This document shows, in pieces, positions 18,453-27,189 of a DNA stretch of 64,000 nt. The translations under genes and the position numbers were made by a program. Where the stretch lies: assembly GCA_038040395.1 (NCBI GenBank), contig JBBPIJ010000008.1:39539-103538 (forward strand), read 5' to 3'. Source of the DNA: VAXT01 sp038040395 (GTDB taxonomy: Bacteria > Actinomycetota > Thermoleophilia > Gaiellales > Gaiellaceae). Positions within the stretch are counted from its first letter, which is position 1; each line of letters begins with the position of its first letter. The notes below the pieces were generated by a model, which saw only the letters and a list, made by a program, of their open reading frames with translations, did not search any database and was not told the DNA's origin.

Positions 18453-19769
18453 CTATGCCACTCGAGCGGGCTCTTCGGCCCGCTCGACCTCGAGCACGAG
18501 CCCGTCGTCGATCCGCTCGACTCGCACCGGGGTACCGGGCGGCAGCGGATCTCCTTCGGTTCGGCCCCGCCAGAGCTCTCCCCGGACGAAGACGAGCCCC
18601 TCGGGATCAACCGCCTCTCGGACGACGCCGACCTGGCCGACCAGCTCGCTCGTGCCGGTCACGACCGGCGCCCGCCGCACCTGGACGATCTTGAAAGCCA
18701 CAAGAGCCATCAGTGCGGCGAGCGTCCCGGCAATCGCAAGCACGGCAGGGAGGGAGACCTTGTAGGTGTCCCCGGCCGGCTCGAACAGGAGCAGCGAGCC
18801 GATGACAAAGCAGACTGCTCCCGCGACGGTGATCGCACCGTGGGTCGGGACGAAGGCCTCCGCGGCGAAGAAGGCGAACGCCAGGATCATCAACAGCAGC
18901 CCCGCCGCGCTGATCGGCAGGACCTGGAGCCCGAAGAGCCCGAGGACGAGGCAGATCGCCCCCATCGTGCCCGGGAAGATAAGCCCGGGGTTCCAGAGCT
19001 CCACGACGATCCCGAGCGTCCCGATCGACATGAAGAGGACGATCAGGTTGGGGTCGATCAGCGTGTCGAGAATCTTCTTCCAGAGCGACATGTCGACCGT
19101 CGTGACACGCGCGCCGGCCGTGTGCAGGACGAGGTTCTTCGGCGTCGTCTTGCGACCGTCGACCTTGTCGAGGAGCGCAGGAAGGTCCGGCGCGATCACG
19201 TCGATCACGTTTTGCTCGAGCGCCTCGCTCGCGCCCAGGTTCTCTCCTTTGCGGACGGCGGCGTCGGCCCACTTGGCGTTCCGGCCGTGTGCGCGCGCCA
19301 GCTCGCGGAGAGAGGCCGCCGCGTCGTTGACGACCTTGCGCCGGAGATCCTTGGCGATGTCGCCGCCGCCGATGTCGATTGGAGTCGACGAGCCGATGTT
19401 CGTCTGCGGCGCCATCGCGAGGATGTCTGCCGCCTGCCCGATCCAGACACCGGCCGACGCCGCGCGGGAGCCCGGGGGTGAGACGTAGACGATCACCGGA
19501 ATCTCGGAAGCGAGCTCGGCCTTGTAGATCTTCTGCATCGACGAGCTGAGCCCGCCGGGCGTGTCGAGGAGGATCACGACCGCGTCGAAGTGCTCGCGGT
19601 TTGCCCGCTCGATCTCCCCGTTGACGTAGTCCTGGGTGACCGGATTGACGTCGTTCTCGAACTTGACCGCAAGGACATGAGGCTCCGAGGGCGTAGCTGA
19701 GGCAGTGACGCAGAGGAACAGAGCCGCGACCAGCGCGAGGAAAAATGCCCGCATGAGCGGCCCTTTCAC
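18453..19769 (-). CDS. NfeD-type membrane serine protease
   Basis: 438 aa. Signal peptide (RAFFLALVAALFLCVTASA), ClpP-like protease domain (DAVVILLDTPGGLSSSM; GSRAASAGVW with the probable catalytic Ser; MQKIYKAEL supplying a Lys candidate), several membrane helices (residues about 230-350) and a C-terminal OB-fold (VGQVGVVREAVDPEGLVFVRGELW). Two starts are plausible: GTG 19769, 8 bases from a TAGAAT, or ATG 19754 with AAAGGG upstream. Members cut the hydrophobic tail of partner stomatins. Confidence 0.92.
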   Translation of the reverse strand: MKGPLMRAFFLALVAALFLCVTASATPSEPHVLAVKFENDVNPVTQDYVNGEIERANREHFDAVVILLDTPGGLSSSMQKIYKAELASEIPVIVYVSPPGSRAASAGVWIGQAADILAMAPQTNIGSSTPIDIGGGDIAKDLRRKVVNDAAASLRELARAHGRNAKWADAAVRKGENLGASEALEQNVIDVIAPDLPALLDKVDGRKTTPKNLVLHTAGARVTTVDMSLWKKILDTLIDPNLIVLFMSIGTLGIVVELWNPGLIFPGTMGAICLVLGLFGLQVLPISAAGLLLMILAFAFFAAEAFVPTHGAITVAGAVCFVIGSLLLFEPAGDTYKVSLPAVLAIAGTLAALMALVAFKIVQVRRAPVVTGTSELVGQVGVVREAVDPEGLVFVRGELWRGRTEGDPLPPGTPVRVERIDDGLVLEVERAEEPARVA

Positions 19770-19847
19770 TTGTAAGGATTCTATCTGGGAACGCGGGTCC
19801 AGCCTTGAGGGTCGCCCCGGTTCCTGCTTCCGTAGGGAGCGCCGCCC

Positions 19848-21911
19848 ATGAATTTCATCCGCCTAGCGCCATTACTCCTGCTCCTCGTTCCCGGAACCGC
19901 GCTTGCCGGGACGACGATGGTGGCGCGTGACGTTCCACGCGGGGTGAAAAGCGCACCGGCTCGGTTCGACCTGGTTGGCCTGCACTGGCGGGGAAGCGGC
20001 TCGGTCTCGTTCCGTGCTCGGAGCGTGTCCGGGCGGTGGAGCCCCTGGCGGGACGCGGCGCCCGAGGACGACCGTCCCGACGCGGGGAGTCACGAGCTTC
20101 GGGCTCGGGGATGGCACCTCGGGAGCCCGTACTGGACGGGGCCCTCGAACCGGATTCAGGTGAGAACCTTTGGTCGCGTCACTCGGGTGCGGGCGTTCTA
20201 CGTGCGGAGCTCCGCGAAACGCCGCGCTAGCCGTGTTGTGTCCGCTGCCGGCTCGCCACTCATCATCTCGCGGGCGAGCTGGGGCGCGAACGAGCGCATC
20301 CGCCGCGGCGGTCCCAACTACGCGGACTCGGTGCGCTATGCCGTCGTCCACCACACGGCGGGCTCGAACTCGTACACGCGGGCCCAATCCGCCGCGATCG
20401 TCAGGAGCATCCAGCGCTACCACGTGCTCGGGAACGGGTGGGACGACATCGGCTACAACTTCCTCGTCGACAAGTACGGCCAGGTGTTCGAGGGCCGCTA
20501 CGGAGGAATCGACCGGAACGTCGTCGGCGCCCATGCTCAGGGCTTCAACACGGGCTCGTCGGGGGTCGCGCTGATCGGGACCTACGAAGGGGCTGCGATC
20601 ACACCCGCCGCCCGCACCGCGCTGACCCGCCTGCTTGCGTGGCGCCTCGACGTCGCGCACGTCGACCCTCGCTCGTCGTTCAGCTGGCGCTCGAGCGGTA
20701 ATCCTCGTTTTCCGGCCGGCCAGGCGATCACCCTGCGGACCGTCTCCGGCCACCGCGACACCGGCTACACGACGTGCCCCGGAAGCCGGCTGTACGGAGA
20801 GCTGCCCGCCCTCGCCCGAAGCGTCTCGCAGACCGGGCTCCCCAAGCTCTACTCACCTGTCGTTGTCGGAGCGCCGGGCCAACTCGTGCACTTCACTGCA
20901 ACCCTCACCGAGCCGCTCCCGTGGTCGGTGATCGTCACCGAGCCGGATGGCAACATCGTCGCGACCGGCCAGGGGAGCGGAACGGAAGTCGACTGGACGT
21001 GGGACGCGAGGACGGTCCCGGCCGGACGCTACCGCTACACGATCGACGCGGGCCCGTCGGTGCGGCCCGCGCTCGGCGTGGTTGCCGGCGCGTCGACGCA
21101 GTATCCGCTGACCGCGCTCGCACGGCCCGGGCTCATCACGCCGAACGGCGACGGCCGGAGCGAGTCGACTGTCATCCGCTACCGGCTCCGCGACGCGAGC
21201 CTCGTCACCGCGACCGTGGTCGACGGGACGGGCACGCCTGTGACGACCCTCTTCGTGGAGCAAAAGGGTCGGGGCACGTGGAACTACGCATGGGCGGCGG
21301 CCGGTCTTCCGGACGGCCGCTATGGAGTCGTGCTCACGGCGCGAAACGCGATCGGCATCGAGGCGACGGCGACGGTGGCTGTGGTCGTCGACCGGACCCT
21401 GGCCGCTTTCAGGGTCGAGCCCGAGGTCTTCTCACCGAACGGCGACGGCCGGTTCGACATGGCCCGCTTCAACTTCCTGTTGAACGGGCCGGCCCACGTG
21501 ACCCTGTCCGTCCGGCTGGGGAAGCGCACGATCGGCGAGGTCTTCGCGGGCGACCTCGACGGCGGCCAGCTGACGATCGAGTGGAACGGCCGCTTCCGCC
21601 GCGGCGTTGGTGAGCGGGAGTACCGCGCCGACCTTCGCGCCACCTCGCCTGTCGCAACCGTCAAGCAGACCGTGCCCGTCGTCGTGGACAGGACCGGCCC
21701 GCGCCTCAAGCTGATCTCGCTGTCGTCGCTGACCTTTTCGGTGAACGAGCCGTCTGACGTGACGGTCGTCTTCGACGAGACACGGACGGTGACCCGCCGC
21801 CGCCTCTTGCCGGGCCGCTTCCGCATTTCGGCCGGTGGCCCTTTCTCGACGTTTCGCGCCGTCGCCCGGGATTTCGCAGGAACCGACGGCCGCTCCCTCA
21901 CGTACCCCTAG
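19848..21911 (+). CDS. Secreted PGRP-domain N-acetylmuramoyl-L-alanine amidase
   Basis: 687 aa. Signal peptide (RLAPLLLLLVPGTALA). A PGRP/amidase_2 domain spans roughly residues 135-325: the zinc ligands are in VVHHTAGSN (near 168) and GHRDTGYTTCPG (near 302), and YNFLVDKYGQVFEGRYGG is classic. All ligands are present, so an active amidase is expected. The rest is FlgD-like Ig repeats with ITPNGDGRSES and FSPNGDGRFD motifs. It probably cleaves stem peptides from glycan outside the cell. Confidence 0.92.
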   Translation: MNFIRLAPLLLLLVPGTALAGTTMVARDVPRGVKSAPARFDLVGLHWRGSGSVSFRARSVSGRWSPWRDAAPEDDRPDAGSHELRARGWHLGSPYWTGPSNRIQVRTFGRVTRVRAFYVRSSAKRRASRVVSAAGSPLIISRASWGANERIRRGGPNYADSVRYAVVHHTAGSNSYTRAQSAAIVRSIQRYHVLGNGWDDIGYNFLVDKYGQVFEGRYGGIDRNVVGAHAQGFNTGSSGVALIGTYEGAAITPAARTALTRLLAWRLDVAHVDPRSSFSWRSSGNPRFPAGQAITLRTVSGHRDTGYTTCPGSRLYGELPALARSVSQTGLPKLYSPVVVGAPGQLVHFTATLTEPLPWSVIVTEPDGNIVATGQGSGTEVDWTWDARTVPAGRYRYTIDAGPSVRPALGVVAGASTQYPLTALARPGLITPNGDGRSESTVIRYRLRDASLVTATVVDGTGTPVTTLFVEQKGRGTWNYAWAAAGLPDGRYGVVLTARNAIGIEATATVAVVVDRTLAAFRVEPEVFSPNGDGRFDMARFNFLLNGPAHVTLSVRLGKRTIGEVFAGDLDGGQLTIEWNGRFRRGVGEREYRADLRATSPVATVKQTVPVVVDRTGPRLKLISLSSLTFSVNEPSDVTVVFDETRTVTRRRLLPGRFRISAGGPFSTFRAVARDFAGTDGRSLTYP

Positions 21912-22485
21912 CTGCGGCCACCCACTCGTCGTAGCGGCGCTCCAGCACGCTGAGCAGTTCGATCAGCAGCTCTGCCCGGTCGATCTCGGCGCCCGCCTCG
22001 ACAAGCAGTGACGTCGCCGGCCGGTCGACCTCCGTCGGGAGCTCGTCGGGCGGGACGTTGACGTTGATCCCGATTCCGAGCACCACGCGGCCGTCTCGCG
22101 CCTCGGCAAGGATTCCCGCAGTCTTGCGGCCGCTGACGAGGATGTCGTTCGGGAGCTTGATCTCCGGCTCGAGACCAGTCACGGCAGCGATCGCCTCCGC
22201 GCAGGCTTCGCCGGCGACGAGCGACAGCTCGGGGAGTCGCTGGGTCTCGACCGGAGGTTCGAGCAGGATCGAGAAGAGGAGACTTACCTCGCGTGGCGAG
22301 AGCCACTGCCTGCCGAGCCGGCCGCGTCCCTCCGTTTGCTCCTCGGTGAGGGCGACGGCGCCTTCGGAGTGCTTCTCGTCGAGCAGTCGCTGGGTCGAGG
22401 GGCACACCTCCGCGTAGAGATACGGCCGCCCGAACCGTCCTCGCAGGCGCGGCACGACGAGCTTGGGAGACAGTGAGGTGGACAC
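21898..22485 (-). CDS. birA: Biotin--[acetyl-CoA carboxylase] ligase
   Basis: 195 aa. Catalytic domain only: GRGRLGRQWLSP (biotinyl-AMP loop), LSLVAGEACAEAI, KLPNDILVSGRKTAGIL and LGIGINVN. The N-terminal DNA-binding domain of E. coli BirA is absent and the C-terminal cap is very short. It should biotinylate the AccB subunit; accDA lie about 6 kb away, accB/C are not in the window. Convergent with the amidase gene, overlapping by 14 bases. GTG start, apparently leaderless. Confidence 0.92.
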   Translation of the reverse strand: MSTSLSPKLVVPRLRGRFGRPYLYAEVCPSTQRLLDEKHSEGAVALTEEQTEGRGRLGRQWLSPREVSLLFSILLEPPVETQRLPELSLVAGEACAEAIAAVTGLEPEIKLPNDILVSGRKTAGILAEARDGRVVLGIGINVNVPPDELPTEVDRPATSLLVEAGAEIDRAELLIELLSVLERRYDEWVAAARGT

Positions 22486-22493
22486 CGAGGGCT

Positions 22494-22499
22494 AGACTA
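22494..22499 (-). promoter_or_regulatory. -10 box of birA (leaderless arrangement)
   Basis: TAGTCT on the minus strand, 8 bases before the birA GTG; no ribosome site in between. Confidence 0.5.
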
Positions 22500-22554
22500 G
22501 GCCGCTCGTGGAGACCAAGGCCCGCAGGCGTTTCCGGATAGAGCTCGAATTGGT

Positions 22555-22632
22555 TCGACCGGTCGTTTCAGACGAACGAGCGGGCGAAGCCCGCCCGTTC
22601 TGATGGCGGCGTCGCAAGCGCTGCCTTTGGGA
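22555..22632. repeat. Hairpin repeat family, copy B
   Basis: Partner of 712-790. Hairpin core GAACG-a-GCGGGC-gaa-GCCCGC-c-CGTTC. Its 3' end contains CTGATGGCGGCGTCGC, whose ATG is the only evident fabZ start, so the first ten or so codons of fabZ are repeat-derived. Confidence 0.65.
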
Positions 22633-23052
22633 CGCGCAGAGATCGAGGCGATCCTGCCGCACCGCGACCCATTCCTTCTCATCGATGAGGTCATCGAGCT
22701 GGAGCCCGGGAGGCGTGTGGTCGCGCGTAGGCGCGTTCGGGCCGACGAGTGGTACTTCGCCGGCCATTTTCCCGGCCGTCCGATCATGCCGGGAGTCCTG
22801 ATCGTCGAGGCGATGGCGCAGACGGGTGCGATCGCGGTTCTCTGCGAGGAGCAGAACCGAGGTCGCCTTGCGCTATTCGCGGGAATCGACGGCGTGCGGT
22901 TCAAGCGGATCGTCGAGCCGGGCGACGAGCTGGAGCTGACGTGCGACCTGGAGCGCGTCCGCGGGCCGATCGGCAAGGGCCGGGCTGAGGCTCGCGTCGG
23001 AGGCGAGCTCGCGGCTTGGGGAACGCTGACGTTCGCGGTGGAGCAATCGTGA
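22603..23052 (+). CDS. fabZ: 3-hydroxyacyl-ACP dehydratase FabZ
   Basis: 149 aa hot-dog fold enzyme of type II fatty acid synthesis. ILPHRDPFLLIDEV and the catalytic helix FAGHFPGRPIMPGVLIVEAMAQ are present. The N-terminal MAASQALPLG precedes the conserved region and comes from a repeat element. fabH follows with a GTGA overlap. A ribosome site is not obvious because the hairpin occupies the leader. Confidence 0.94.
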   Translation: MAASQALPLGRAEIEAILPHRDPFLLIDEVIELEPGRRVVARRRVRADEWYFAGHFPGRPIMPGVLIVEAMAQTGAIAVLCEEQNRGRLALFAGIDGVRFKRIVEPGDELELTCDLERVRGPIGKGRAEARVGGELAAWGTLTFAVEQS

Positions 23053-24074
23053 TCGCGAGTGCGACCGCGAACGGGCGGATTTCGATCACGGGCATCGGCT
23101 CGCATGTGCCGACCCGCGTCATGACCAACACCGAGCTGGCGGAGATAGTCGACACCTCGGACGAGTGGATCGTCGAGCGCACCGGGATTCGCGAGCGCCG
23201 CGTCGCCGCCCCCGAGGAGGCGCTCTCCGACCTCGCGCTGCCCGCCGCCAAGGCGGCGCTCGAGCAAGCCGGCCTCGAGCCGTCCGCTGTCGATCTGATC
23301 ATCGTCGCGACCGTGACGCCGGACATGGCCTTTCCCTCGACGGGCGCCATCCTCGCCGACCAGCTCGGCGCGAAAGACGCCGCCGCGTACGACCTGTCCG
23401 CTGGCTGCACCGGCTTCGTCTACGCGCTCGTCCAGGCGCAGGGCATGGTCGCGAGCGGCCTTGCGCGAAACGCGCTCGTGATCGGGGGAGATGTGCTCTC
23501 GAAAGTCGTCGACTGGACCGACCGCAGCACGTGCGTCCTCTTCGGCGACGGCGCGGGGGCGGTCGTGCTGGAGCGGGTTGACGAGGGTGGTTTCCTCGGC
23601 TTCGAGCTCGGCGCGGACGGCTCTGGCGGGCCTCAGCTGTACATCCCGGCCGGAGGCTCGCGGGCGCCTGCGACGGCCGAAACGGTCGCTGCAGGTCAGC
23701 ATTTCGCCAAAATGAACGGCCGTGAGGTTTTCAAGTTCGCAACCCGTATACTCGTCGACTCTGCCGAGAAGGTGCTCGACCAGTGCGACGTGGCTGTGGA
23801 CGACGTTGATGTCTACGTCCCGCACCAGGCGAACGTGCGCATCATCGAGCACGCGCGGCGCAAGCTCGGCATCCCGGAGGAGCGAACTGTCGTGAACGTG
23901 GATCGGTATGGCAATACCTCGTCCGGCTCGATCCCCCTTGCGCTCAGCGAGGCCGAGGCCGACGGGCGCCTTGCTCCGGGTGAGCTGGTTCTAATGACGG
24001 GAATGGGGGCAGGCCTCACGTGGGGCTCAGCTCTGATCGAATGGACGGCGAATGGGAAAGGTGGCACAACATGA
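23049..24074 (+). CDS. fabH: 3-oxoacyl-ACP synthase III FabH
   Basis: 341 aa. Condenses acyl-CoA primer with malonyl-ACP to begin chains. Catalytic Cys in YDLSAGCTGFVYAL, His in VYVPHQANVRI, Asn in YGNTSSGSIPLAL. GTG start overlapping the fabZ stop gives ISITGIGSHVPTRVMTN, the family N-terminus; the few residues readable further upstream are fabZ sequence in another frame. Confidence 0.95.
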   Translation: MIASATANGRISITGIGSHVPTRVMTNTELAEIVDTSDEWIVERTGIRERRVAAPEEALSDLALPAAKAALEQAGLEPSAVDLIIVATVTPDMAFPSTGAILADQLGAKDAAAYDLSAGCTGFVYALVQAQGMVASGLARNALVIGGDVLSKVVDWTDRSTCVLFGDGAGAVVLERVDEGGFLGFELGADGSGGPQLYIPAGGSRAPATAETVAAGQHFAKMNGREVFKFATRILVDSAEKVLDQCDVAVDDVDVYVPHQANVRIIEHARRKLGIPEERTVVNVDRYGNTSSGSIPLALSEAEADGRLAPGELVLMTGMGAGLTWGSALIEWTANGKGGTT

Positions 24075-24997
24075 GCAAGGTCGCGTTCTGCTTCCCGGGG
24101 CAGGGGTCCCTCGAAGTCGGAATGGGCAGGGAGGTCGCCGAAGCGGTTCCAGAGGCGATGGAGGTCTTCCTCGAGGGGAGCGAGGCTTCGGGGCTCGACT
24201 TGAAGCGGCTCTGCTTCGAAGCTCCGATCGATGAGCTCGTGGAGACCGAGGTGCAGCAGCCGGCGCTCGTCGCCACGAGCCTCGCCATGCTGGCAGCCCT
24301 CCGCGTCCGTGGCTACGAGCCGGACTACGTCGTGGGGCACTCGGTCGGCGAGTTCACGGCGCTTGCGGCGGCCTCTTCGATGACCCCGGCCGAGTCGATT
24401 GCCCTGGTGCGCGAGCGGGGGCTCGCGATGGCCGAGGCGGCTCGGATCAGCAACGGGTCGATGGCAGCGATCCTCGGTCTCGACGACGAGATCGTCGAGC
24501 AGCTTTGCGAGAGCATCGAGGGCGTCTGGCCCGCGAACTACAACTGCCCCGGCCAGATTGTCGTCTCCGGTGAGCGGGAAGCCGTCAACGAGGTCTGCGC
24601 AAGGGCCGAGGAGCTCGGCGCGCGACGAACGGTCAAGCTGAAGGTGTCCGGCGCGTTTCACAGCCCGCTCGTCGCCCGTGCAGCCGACCGGCTGCGCCCG
24701 GCGGTCGAACGTGTTCGCTTCCGGGATCCGATCGCGCCCTTCATGTCGACTGTCACGGCCAAGATCGAGCCGGCACAGCGTTTCGCGTCGCTCCTCGTCG
24801 AGCAGTTGACGGCGCCGGTGCGCTTCACGCAGGCCGCACGCGGACTCGTCGAAGAAGGCGTGAAGGTGTTCGTCGAGGTGGGGCCGAGCAGCGTGCTCGC
24901 GGGACTCGTCAAACGGATCGATCGCACCGCGAAGGCGATCTCGGTGAACAACCTCGCAGGCTTGAAAAACGCCGAGGAGACACTCTCCGCTGCCTAG
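24071..24997 (+). CDS. fabD: Malonyl-CoA:ACP transacylase FabD
   Basis: 308 aa. FCFPGQGSLEVGMG at the start, the nucleophile elbow VVGHSVGEFTAL (Ser near residue 91), and SGAFHSPLV with the catalytic His. Loads malonyl onto ACP. The ATG overlaps the fabH stop (ATGA). The end carries GAGGAG followed by the CTG that appears to start fabG. Confidence 0.95.
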   Translation: MSKVAFCFPGQGSLEVGMGREVAEAVPEAMEVFLEGSEASGLDLKRLCFEAPIDELVETEVQQPALVATSLAMLAALRVRGYEPDYVVGHSVGEFTALAAASSMTPAESIALVRERGLAMAEAARISNGSMAAILGLDDEIVEQLCESIEGVWPANYNCPGQIVVSGEREAVNEVCARAEELGARRTVKLKVSGAFHSPLVARAADRLRPAVERVRFRDPIAPFMSTVTAKIEPAQRFASLLVEQLTAPVRFTQAARGLVEEGVKVFVEVGPSSVLAGLVKRIDRTAKAISVNNLAGLKNAEETLSAA

Positions 24998-25730
24998 TGG
25001 CTCGCCCGCCTTCTGCTCGCTCGAGGGGCGGTCTGCCCTCGTAACCGGGGGCTCACGCGGCATCGGACAGGCGATCGCCGTCGAGCTGGCCAAGGCCGGC
25101 GCCTCGGTCGTCGTCGGCTATCGATCGGGAACGGAGGAAGCCGAGGCGGTCGCAAAGGAGACCGGTGGCCGGGCGGTGCAGGCCGATGTCTCGAATCCGG
25201 ACGAGGCCCGCGCGCTCGTCGAAGAGGCCGGCGACCTCGACATCCTGGTCAACAACGCAGGGCTCACTCGTGACGGCGTGCTCGCGCGAATGACCGACGA
25301 GGACTGGCGCGCGGTGATCGACACGAACCTGAGCAGTGTCTTCTACACCTGCCGTGCAGCGTCGCGAGGAATGATGAAACGGCGCGCCGGCGCGATCGTC
25401 AACGTCTCGAGCATCGTCGGCCTGCACGGCAACTGGGGCCAGACGAATTACGCCGCGTCGAAGGCGGGGATCATCGGTTTCACGAAGTCGCTCGCCCGCG
25501 AGCTCGGCAGCCGCGGCGTGCGCGCCAACGTTGTCGCGCCTGGATACATCAACACCCGGCTGACGGACGTGCTGCCCGAGGAGGCCCAGAACGCGATGCT
25601 GGCCAACACGCCGCTCGGCAAGCTCGGAGATCCGGAAGACGTCGCCGGAGCGGTACGGTTCCTGTGCTCAGACGAGGCTTCGTTCATCACGGGCGAGGTG
25701 TTGCTCGTCGACGGAGGGCTGGGAATGTGA
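24990..25730 (+). CDS. fabG: 3-oxoacyl-ACP reductase FabG (apparent CTG start)
   Basis: 246 aa, exactly the family length, if read from CTG 24990. SDR features: ALVTGGSRGIGQAIA (NADPH site, residues 16-30), NNAG, Ser in VNVSSIVG and the YxxxK in NYAASKAG. The first canonical start in frame (GTG 25176) would delete the cofactor site, and an in-frame TGA lies shortly upstream. GAGGAG inside fabD precedes the CTG by 10 bases. Overlaps fabD by 8 bases. Confidence 0.92.
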   Translation: MPSGSPAFCSLEGRSALVTGGSRGIGQAIAVELAKAGASVVVGYRSGTEEAEAVAKETGGRAVQADVSNPDEARALVEEAGDLDILVNNAGLTRDGVLARMTDEDWRAVIDTNLSSVFYTCRAASRGMMKRRAGAIVNVSSIVGLHGNWGQTNYAASKAGIIGFTKSLARELGSRGVRANVVAPGYINTRLTDVLPEEAQNAMLANTPLGKLGDPEDVAGAVRFLCSDEASFITGEVLLVDGGLGM

Positions 25731-26989
25731 GCGAGTACTCGCAAAATGGGCGCCGCCGCGTCGTCGTGACGGGCATCGGGGCTGTCACGCCACTCGGGAA
25801 CGACGTCGAGACGTCGTGGGAGAACCTGATCGCGGGAAAATCCGGTGCGGATGTGATCAAGCAGTTCGACGCGAGTGCCTACCCGGTCAACTTCGCCTGC
25901 GAGCTGAAGGAGTTCGATCCCAGGCAGTGGATCGACCACAAGAAGACCCGGCGCATGGATCGCTTCGCGCAGATGATCGTCGCCGCTGCCCGCCAGGCCG
26001 AGGCCGACTCGGGCTTCGACGTCCAGCCCGAGGCCGAGCGCGTCGGCGCGTCGATCGCGACCGGAATCGGGGGATTGCAGGCATTTCAGGACTGCTACGA
26101 CGTCTTGCTCGAACGGGGGCCCGACCGCGTGAACCCGTTTTCGATCCCGCAGATCATCCCGAACATGGGCGCAGCCTGGGTGTCGATGGAGCTCGGGACC
26201 CGCGGTCCCCTCTCGTCCCAGTGCACCGCCTGCGCCGCCTCGAACATGGCGATCGGCGAGGCGGCCGACATGATCCGGCTCGGCCGGGCAGATGTCGTCT
26301 TCGCCGGCGGCACCGAGGCGGGCATCACGCCGGTCGGGATCGCGGGCTTCAGCGCGATGCGGGCCCTTTCGCGGAGAAACGACGAGCCCGAGAAGGCCAG
26401 CCGCCCGTTCGACGCGGACCGCAGCGGCTTCGTCATGGGGGAGGCGGGCGGCGTGATCGTCCTCGAGGACATCGAGCATGCGCATGCGCGTGGGGCGAAG
26501 ATCTACGCGGAGCTCCTCGGATACGGCCTTTCGTCGGACGCGGCGCATGTCACGGAGCCTGACCCGACTGGAAAGAACCCGGCGCGGGCCATGACCATGG
26601 CCTTTCGCGACGCGGGCATCTCGCCGGAGGACGTCGACTACATCAACGCCCATGGCACGTCGACCCCGCTCGGCGATGCGAGCGAGACCAACGTGATCAA
26701 GCTCGCACTCGGCGAAGAGGTCGCACGGAAGACTCCCGTCTCCTCGACGAAAGGGGCGACCGGCCACTGTCTCGGCGCGGCCGGGGCGGTGGAGGCGATC
26801 TTCTCGATCCTCGCCGTCAACAAGAACGTACTGCCGCCGACGATCAACTACGAGACGCCGGATCCCCAGTGCGACCTGGACTACATCCCGAACGAGGCGC
26901 GCGAGGCCGACGTCAAGATTGCGGTCTCGAATTCATTCGGGTTCGGCGGGCACAACGCGTGCATCGTGCTCCGCGAAGTCAACGAGTAG
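25727..26989 (+). CDS. fabF: 3-oxoacyl-ACP synthase II FabF
   Basis: 420 aa. RRRVVVTGIGAVTPLGNDVE start; catalytic Cys in SSQCTACAASNMAIG, His in NAHGTSTPLGD and KGATGHCLGAAG. Elongates acyl-ACP. GTG start overlaps the fabG stop as GTGA, with GGAGGG about 11 bases upstream. An acpP gene usually sits between fabG and fabF; none is present here. Confidence 0.95.
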   Translation: MSEYSQNGRRRVVVTGIGAVTPLGNDVETSWENLIAGKSGADVIKQFDASAYPVNFACELKEFDPRQWIDHKKTRRMDRFAQMIVAAARQAEADSGFDVQPEAERVGASIATGIGGLQAFQDCYDVLLERGPDRVNPFSIPQIIPNMGAAWVSMELGTRGPLSSQCTACAASNMAIGEAADMIRLGRADVVFAGGTEAGITPVGIAGFSAMRALSRRNDEPEKASRPFDADRSGFVMGEAGGVIVLEDIEHAHARGAKIYAELLGYGLSSDAAHVTEPDPTGKNPARAMTMAFRDAGISPEDVDYINAHGTSTPLGDASETNVIKLALGEEVARKTPVSSTKGATGHCLGAAGAVEAIFSILAVNKNVLPPTINYETPDPQCDLDYIPNEAREADVKIAVSNSFGFGGHNACIVLREVNE

Positions 26990-27146
26990 CCCCTCCCTTT
27001 CGCCATCCCGGGTTTCGACACGAAGGCGGCACAGACGTGCGCGTTTTCCGGCGATATGCTCGTCGCGGGGAGGAGGTTGGCTGTGCCGTAACTAGGCTTC
27101 AGCGTCATGGCCAGTAGAACGCGGCGGAACGGCGATCCCTCACTCG

Positions 27147-27170
27147 CTGGGGGAACTCCCGGTCCCCCAG
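27147..27170. repeat. Hairpin in the fabF-HAD gap
   Basis: CTGGGGGAACTCCCGGTCCCCCAG: an eight-pair stem. It resembles the longer CACGGGGGAAC...GTTCCCCCGTG hairpin at 40661-40687. The remaining 26990-27186 gap shows no gene and no ACP. Confidence 0.5.
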
Positions 27171-27189
27171 ACCCCCTCTCTGGTCCGTG

